This document shows, piece after piece, positions 59,001 to 64,000 of a stretch of DNA of 64,000 bases (positions are counted from its first letter, which is position 1; the number at the start of each line of letters is the position of its first letter). A program made the position numbers and the translations under genes. The notes under the pieces were generated by a model. The model had not been told where the DNA came from and did not search any database. It was given only the letters and a program-made list of their open reading frames with translations. Source of the DNA: Patagioenas fasciata (taxonomy: Eukaryota; Chordata; Aves; Columbiformes; Columbidae); contig NC_092526.1 in NCBI RefSeq assembly GCF_037038585.1, positions 36,903,501-36,967,500 on the forward strand, given 5' to 3'.

Positions 59001-62000
59001 TGCATCCCCCTTTCCTTTTCTCCCTCAGTAAAAGCTTTTCAGGGGGCTGCTCCCAAACAAACAGCTGAGGCTCACAAGCAGGTAGGGAAAGAATGCGAAT
59101 GTCTGTGCCTTGCTATTGACAAGTTTATCTTGGAGTCTGACTAAGACTTTTCAACTCATGATAGAAGCCAGGGCCTGGTGTCAGCTGCAGTCATGGGGCA
59201 GAGAGGACAAACCCTTGATACAATGGGAGTCAGAAGGGCAGGCTGAAAAAAAGTTTTCTTTTGCTTGATCAGCAGATGCAAAAGCTTTCCCCCACATTTC
59301 TAACTGCTTGTCTTACTACAGAGGGCAGGACTTTATTTGTTATCATTTCCAAAAATAAGCTAATAGGCCACTGATTAACGGTGGAAAGCCGTATTTTTAT
59401 AAACCTTTTTACCTTTGCTGCCATTATTTGTATTTTTGTCTTGGAACAGCAATACAATTTGGAACGTGTGGTTAACCAGAAACTGCTGGCACAGGCATGG
59501 CAGCCTCCTGTGTCCTTTGCATGTTCATATAACTGCAGGCTTGGTCTTGCCCTGTTTCTGGGGTACAGTGATGTTCCCATGGGGAGTGTTTGGGGCTCAG
59601 AGTGAGAGTGGCGTTTATGAGCATCAATCTGTTTGGGTGAGAGTTCGGAAGGACCTACCCCTTGTCTTCAAATGGCTATGAAGTGAAAGTTGGTTGCAAG
59701 GCCAAGCTGGTAAATATCAGGTTTTATGATTTGTTCTTTAATATGTAGGAAATAAGAGACACGCATCACGTTAGAATGGACTGTTGCAGGGAGTGTTATT
59801 ATTTTTTATGTATTTATTTCACCTGGATTCAAGAGAAATCACCAAATTGTTCGTGTTACAAATTTGGGGTGAGGTGACTTCCATCAAAACATGTGTTTGG
59901 CAAGTGCAGCATCTTGTAGACAGCGGTAGCCAATTGTAAGTACTCCCGTGGGTGTCCTGACTCCCTGTTGGTCTGCCTGTGGGCTCCTGGGGAAAGGCAG
60001 GAGTTTCTCCTTGAGCTCTATAAGGGCAAATGTCCTGAGCTGCCCTTCACTATTGCTATTTCCCTGGCATGTGCCTTTGTGTTTCCATAGATGGGGAAGA
60101 CAAACAGCCTCTGCCCTTGCCCCCTGTTTTTGCATGGCTCCTGTTCTTTCGATGTCTCTCTTCCTTTTCACCGTTTTTTTTTTTCTCCTCCCTGTCCTTT
60201 ATTAAAACAAACATTTTTTCCAGTAAAGACAATTGTGTCTGCCAGAAACCCTTATTGCTTAGACAGCGAGTCCTAATGGATGTTGGAGTTCTGTCTTCTG
60301 CAAAATGTTCTCTACACCCTTTGGTTTGTCTGTGTGGCTTTTCTTGCTCTTCTGGGGTGTCTTCTGTCTTCTCCTCCCTGCTTTCTCCATGTCTCCTCAC
60401 TTGCCAAAAGGATAAATACTGCTATTAGAGCTCCATTGGCTTGGCTGGCTGAGCTGAACACGACGTGCAGAGAAGCCAAGGTTAGTAAATGGGCTATTTC
60501 CTGAGCTTGCAGCCCTGTCAGATTGAGCAGCGGGTGGAAAGCTGTTGGCTTTCGAGAGTCCTTGTGCCTCTATTGCTGTGATTGTGTGTGTGTTGGGGGA
60601 CAGTCCAGTGCAACATGTCCAGGTCATGCAGCCTCTGCTCTGGCTCACCCCGGTGCTCTGAAACCAGCCCCTACTGTGCTCAAAGTAAAGTTCCTCTCTT
60701 TCTTTTTTCCTCCTCAGCGAAAAGGAAGGATTTTCCTAATAGCTTGCAAGCCAACAAGTGCGATTAAAAAAAATAAATATTACCCAGGTGCTGTGTTGAC
60801 TTTGTTCACTTCTCAAAAAGCCGTATAGTTGAAACTACTCAAATACAGATAGCTGAAAAGCATATGTGCTCCTTCTGGGAATTCAACAAATACTTTGTGA
60901 ACTGTCATCACACCCAGCACCTATTTGTAGCTTGGCACTGAGCGAAAAATACTAGGGGACAATTCTTAGCAAACATAGCACAATAACAGAATACCAGAAG
61001 GTCCTCTGGAAAGTTGTCAGCACTCCTGTCACATTTTCAGTCCCAAATAACAATTGTTCTCACCTATTCAGGGCTTTTAGGATTGTGCTTTTTAAATGCT
61101 GTATATATTTTGTGCTTGATTTCATTTAAATTGATGTCTTCGTTCCAAGACTTCAGCAGCTTTGTGCCTTCCCTGTATTTGTGACTCTGTAAAATGCCCC
61201 GAGAATGTGTTTCGCCTTAGACCGTACTCTTACAGTTTTGTATGTGACTTTCAGGCCTTCTTTCTATTGATTCAAAACTAAAATTTCCACTGCTAACAGA
61301 GATATTTCTGAATTCTCTGTTAGCCAAAGGCAGATGAGCAAAAAAACATTGTCCATAGCTAAATTAGTATTTGGAAAATACACCAGGTCTAAACAAAGCC
61401 GCTGACTTGTTGGGAGGAGTGGCGGAAGGTTTTCAAAGAAGGGTGACTTGAATTTTTGTAGCAAGGAACATTTAATTTACAGTGGACCTACATGTTTCAA
61501 AACACAGGATTGCTGGTCCACAGTGCTTCGCCCCATGACAGCTCTTGTTTGGAGAAGGATCAGAAAATACCGCATGGTATCTCTCTTGCTTGAGTTAATT
61601 AAAGCCGTTACCGGTGATCAGTTATGATCACAGAAGCCATTTAATCTCTAGCAGTAAGGTGAGTGAGCTCTGCAGCACAAGTTTAAGATGGCTTGACTAG
61701 GGAAAATGGCGGTGAAAACTATTAGCTTTGTCCAAGCTGGTAGAAGTTGGGTCCTTCACCTTCCTGGGATCCAGCCGGCACCTTCGCAGAGTGGGATTTT
61801 CCCTTTGGTAGGATTTGCTTTGGACTCGGCCTGCTGAAAAAGGCAGTTTAGCCAAGTACTTGGCCAGTTCAGTGCATGTCCTGCACCCTGGTGTGCACTG
61901 TGCACTCCTCAGCTGGTGTTTTACTGATAGCTTTGCCTCAGCCCTGCAGGCAGAACAGCTGATACAAATGTCTTGACTGATAAATCTACACACTCCTCCT

Positions 62001-64000
62001 GGCAGGTTTAATGGACACCTGTCTGCCTGTATGGGGATGGGTGACCCCATTGCTCTAATCTGCCTCTCTGAGCAACTCTACGGGTTTCAACATTTTTGTG
62101 TGGTTTTGTTTTGGTTTGGTTTTTTTCCATTAAGAATAAAATATTTGTGCTTATTTCTTTTGCTGTTATGAGCTCAGTTCTGCTGTGTGTGAGCATGTCT
62201 CTATTCTCAGCACAGGCTCTATGTTTGTCCTTTGCTATGCCGTGTTTCTTCCTCGCTTGTGGGTGCTGGATATTAGTTCCACTGTCCCAAAGAGCGCTTG
62301 GTTACTTGGGGGTTTTTTTGGTCCATTTATTGAACGAAGCTAGTCTTGATGGATCTTTTGGCAAGAAGTTCAAAGTAGAGAATGCCAAAACCAGGGAGTC
62401 TAAGTGTCTAATTCTCACCTTTGTTGGGATGGAAAAAGCTACATCTGGGCAAAAGGAAGTGTTTTCAGAACCAAAAACTCCAACGCTCCCCTCACCCTTC
62501 ACGTCCCCAGTTTTCTGGAAAACCCAGAGGTTCCTCATGAATTGCATTACAAGGGACAGCTTTATTTGTTGGGCCAGCATCTTTTACATCAGCCAAGCCA
62601 GGTTTGCTAATAAAGGCCTTGCCTTCACAGGAAGGCGCAGACAGGGTGTATCTGCATAACTCTTTCTGCAGTTGCAGTTTATACCAGGCCCCTGAACTGG
62701 TTTGAGACATGACTGTTCATTTGTTCTCCTAAGAAAACAAATCTTACATTATAATGCAGTTTTATCCCTCCCCCACAGGATTTGAATCCACCTGATGGTT
62801 TTAAAAAAATTTAGCAGAGAGGAGGTAACAAAGATGCGGGGAATCTCAGAGGTTTCACAGAAGCTGGCGTCACAGGGAGCCCCTCCTAATGCTGGTCGGT
62901 GTGTTTGCTTGGCATTTGGAGCATCCACGTGAGCGTGCAGCATCAAGGGGCAAGTACAGAAGAAAAATACAGCTGCTTTAGGTCCGCTACCATGAACCTA
63001 GGGCATTTGTGCGTGCATTGGCAGGGTTCCCCTCTCTTCTGTCACATGCCAAAGCAGTGTATTATCGGCAGAACTGTAGATCAGATCAGGGGGAATGTAA
63101 AAGAAGTTACAGAACAAGCCACAGGCCAACTGGTGGGAAGGTTTCAGGTTCCGAGACTGACCTGCTGTGTCAGTAGGCTGATAAATACCTGTGCTGTGTA
63201 AATCCAAATACTCCGTATGCCCAAGGTAGTGCTGTGGTAGTGACGTGTGAGCAAGAAGAAATTCAGCCAAATAGCATTGGCAAAAATATATATATCCACA
63301 CTTACTGCACAGTTGATGGTCATGTTAAAAGAAGGTACAAAACCGGCTGTATATTCAAGCAGAAACAGAGCTGATTATTTCTAGGTATGTTAATAGCTGC
63401 TGTATCAAATAAGTGAAACTTAGCAAACCTCAGTGTAAGTAAATGAATGAACAGTGCAGGGGTAAGATGATTTCAGACGAACTGCAGAGGGGAAATGAAA
63501 ACTGAGTTATGTAGAGGCTCTTTTTTCTAAATGACCTGGTCCCAGCTGAGGATGCTGACACCGGGTTTACCCTGATCGCACAAGTGGCTGGCCTGCTCTT
63601 TGCTCTGCTCTTGCCTGCCTTCTCAGGATATAAAACTGAGTGTAATCAACTGTAGGAATGGGAATACCATTATTAATTATGCTCAAATTATGTACTTAGT
63701 CCTAGCTGGCAGACTTCAAGGGCTGGCCCAGAGAGTGTGTTCAGTTCCCATCCCTGGCTAAAGAGCTGGTGAATTACTGAATCCTGCTAATAAGTCATTC
63801 CATGGGAGCTCCCATTCCCTTCTGTCGGGCTGCGCTTCAGAGTCTCAGCAGAGCACCACATATAGCAGAGAATAATCCTGTAAGGGCATGGGGGAAAGAA
63901 GAGTGAATTAGCTTGAGGTGTGTGGTGTTGTTCCTCAGCACTGTTGGTTTGGGTATGGGCAGGAGGAGTTGAAAGGATGCACTGGAAGGGTGTGAACTGG
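56086..64000 (+). other. PLEKHM3: PLEKHM3 intron 3 (5' part)
   Basis: I searched these 7.9 kb for the next expected exon, whose product should begin C..S.GLSNGKAKVCNYSG-like, and did not find it, so the intron continues past the window. There are T-runs at 58926-58938 and 58978-58990. The ORF at 62096-62659 (187 codons) is T-rich, without splice context or similarity, and is not called. An enhancer-like patch lies at 58720-58900. Confidence 0.6.
58720..58900. promoter_or_regulatory. Candidate conserved non-coding element in intron 3
   Basis: Contains CAGACCATTGTCTC (SOX-like core), GGCTAATTGATTGACAATGA (homeodomain, PBX/MEIS-like TGATTGACA and SOX-like words overlapping) and CTTTATTTATTTAGG (forkhead-like). 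The dense overlap of binding words is unusual for this window. Function is inferred only. Confidence 0.25.

Noticed and set aside
62096-62659. 187-codon ORF in PLEKHM3 intron 3
   Set aside because: T-rich, hydrophobic by composition, no similarity to the expected PLEKHM3 C-terminus, and no matching splice phases.
1-64000. Search for tRNA, rRNA, CRISPR arrays and complete DNA transposons
   Set aside because: No cloverleaf B-box (GGTTCGAATCC type), no regularly spaced repeats and no terminal inverted repeats were noticed by eye. Short or diverged copies could have been missed.

Overview
The window is nuclear DNA from a bird. The evidence is AT-rich introns and intergenic DNA with a few short, well-spliced vertebrate exons, four 5'-truncated CR1 LINE fragments with the typical avian octamer 3' tail, and LTRs of the avian endogenous retrovirus type. 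One LTR starts with the TGTCCTGGTTTCACCTGGGA-type U3 that I associate from memory with Neoaves. No prokaryotic gene, CRISPR array or tRNA is visible. All gene assignments come from reading translations and comparing them with remembered vertebrate proteins; no search was run.

Left part (1-10 kb): the last three coding exons of CARF (calcium-responsive transcription factor, formerly ALS2CR8) on the plus strand at 2925-3055, 4509-4860 and 6933-7051. A CR1 copy ends only 28 bp before the acceptor of the middle exon. Presumed 3' UTR and intergenic DNA follow.

Middle part (10-34.5 kb): no gene I can name. Plus-strand exon-like segments lie at 11275-11315, 12657-12749, 14386-14475, 14658-14692 and 16587-16687. 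The segments at 14386 and 16587 join in phase and end in a stop, so they may be the 3' end of an unrecognised gene. The region also holds an old ERVL-type LTR fragment (about 15200-15735), a clean solo LTR with a perfect 5-bp target duplication (18088-18759), a second complete LTR (31656-32209) and a short CR1 piece just before the next promoter.

Right part (34.5-64 kb): the 5' half of PLEKHM3 on the plus strand. It starts in a strong CpG island with a non-coding first exon ending at 34919. A 9.9-kb intron is followed by a second exon (44845-45698) with four upstream ORFs and the start codon. A 9.5-kb intron is followed by a large exon (55150-56085) encoding both PH domains. The remaining exons, including the cysteine-rich C-terminus, lie beyond the window.

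The main structural observation is the neighbourhood. In human, as I recall it, CARF and PLEKHM3 are about 5 Mb apart on 2q33 in opposite orientation. Here they are about 27 kb apart and in the same orientation, which is what a single inversion of the NBEAL1-to-PLEKHM3 interval would produce. A breakpoint would then lie within about 7-34.6 kb, the stretch that also holds the orphan exons.
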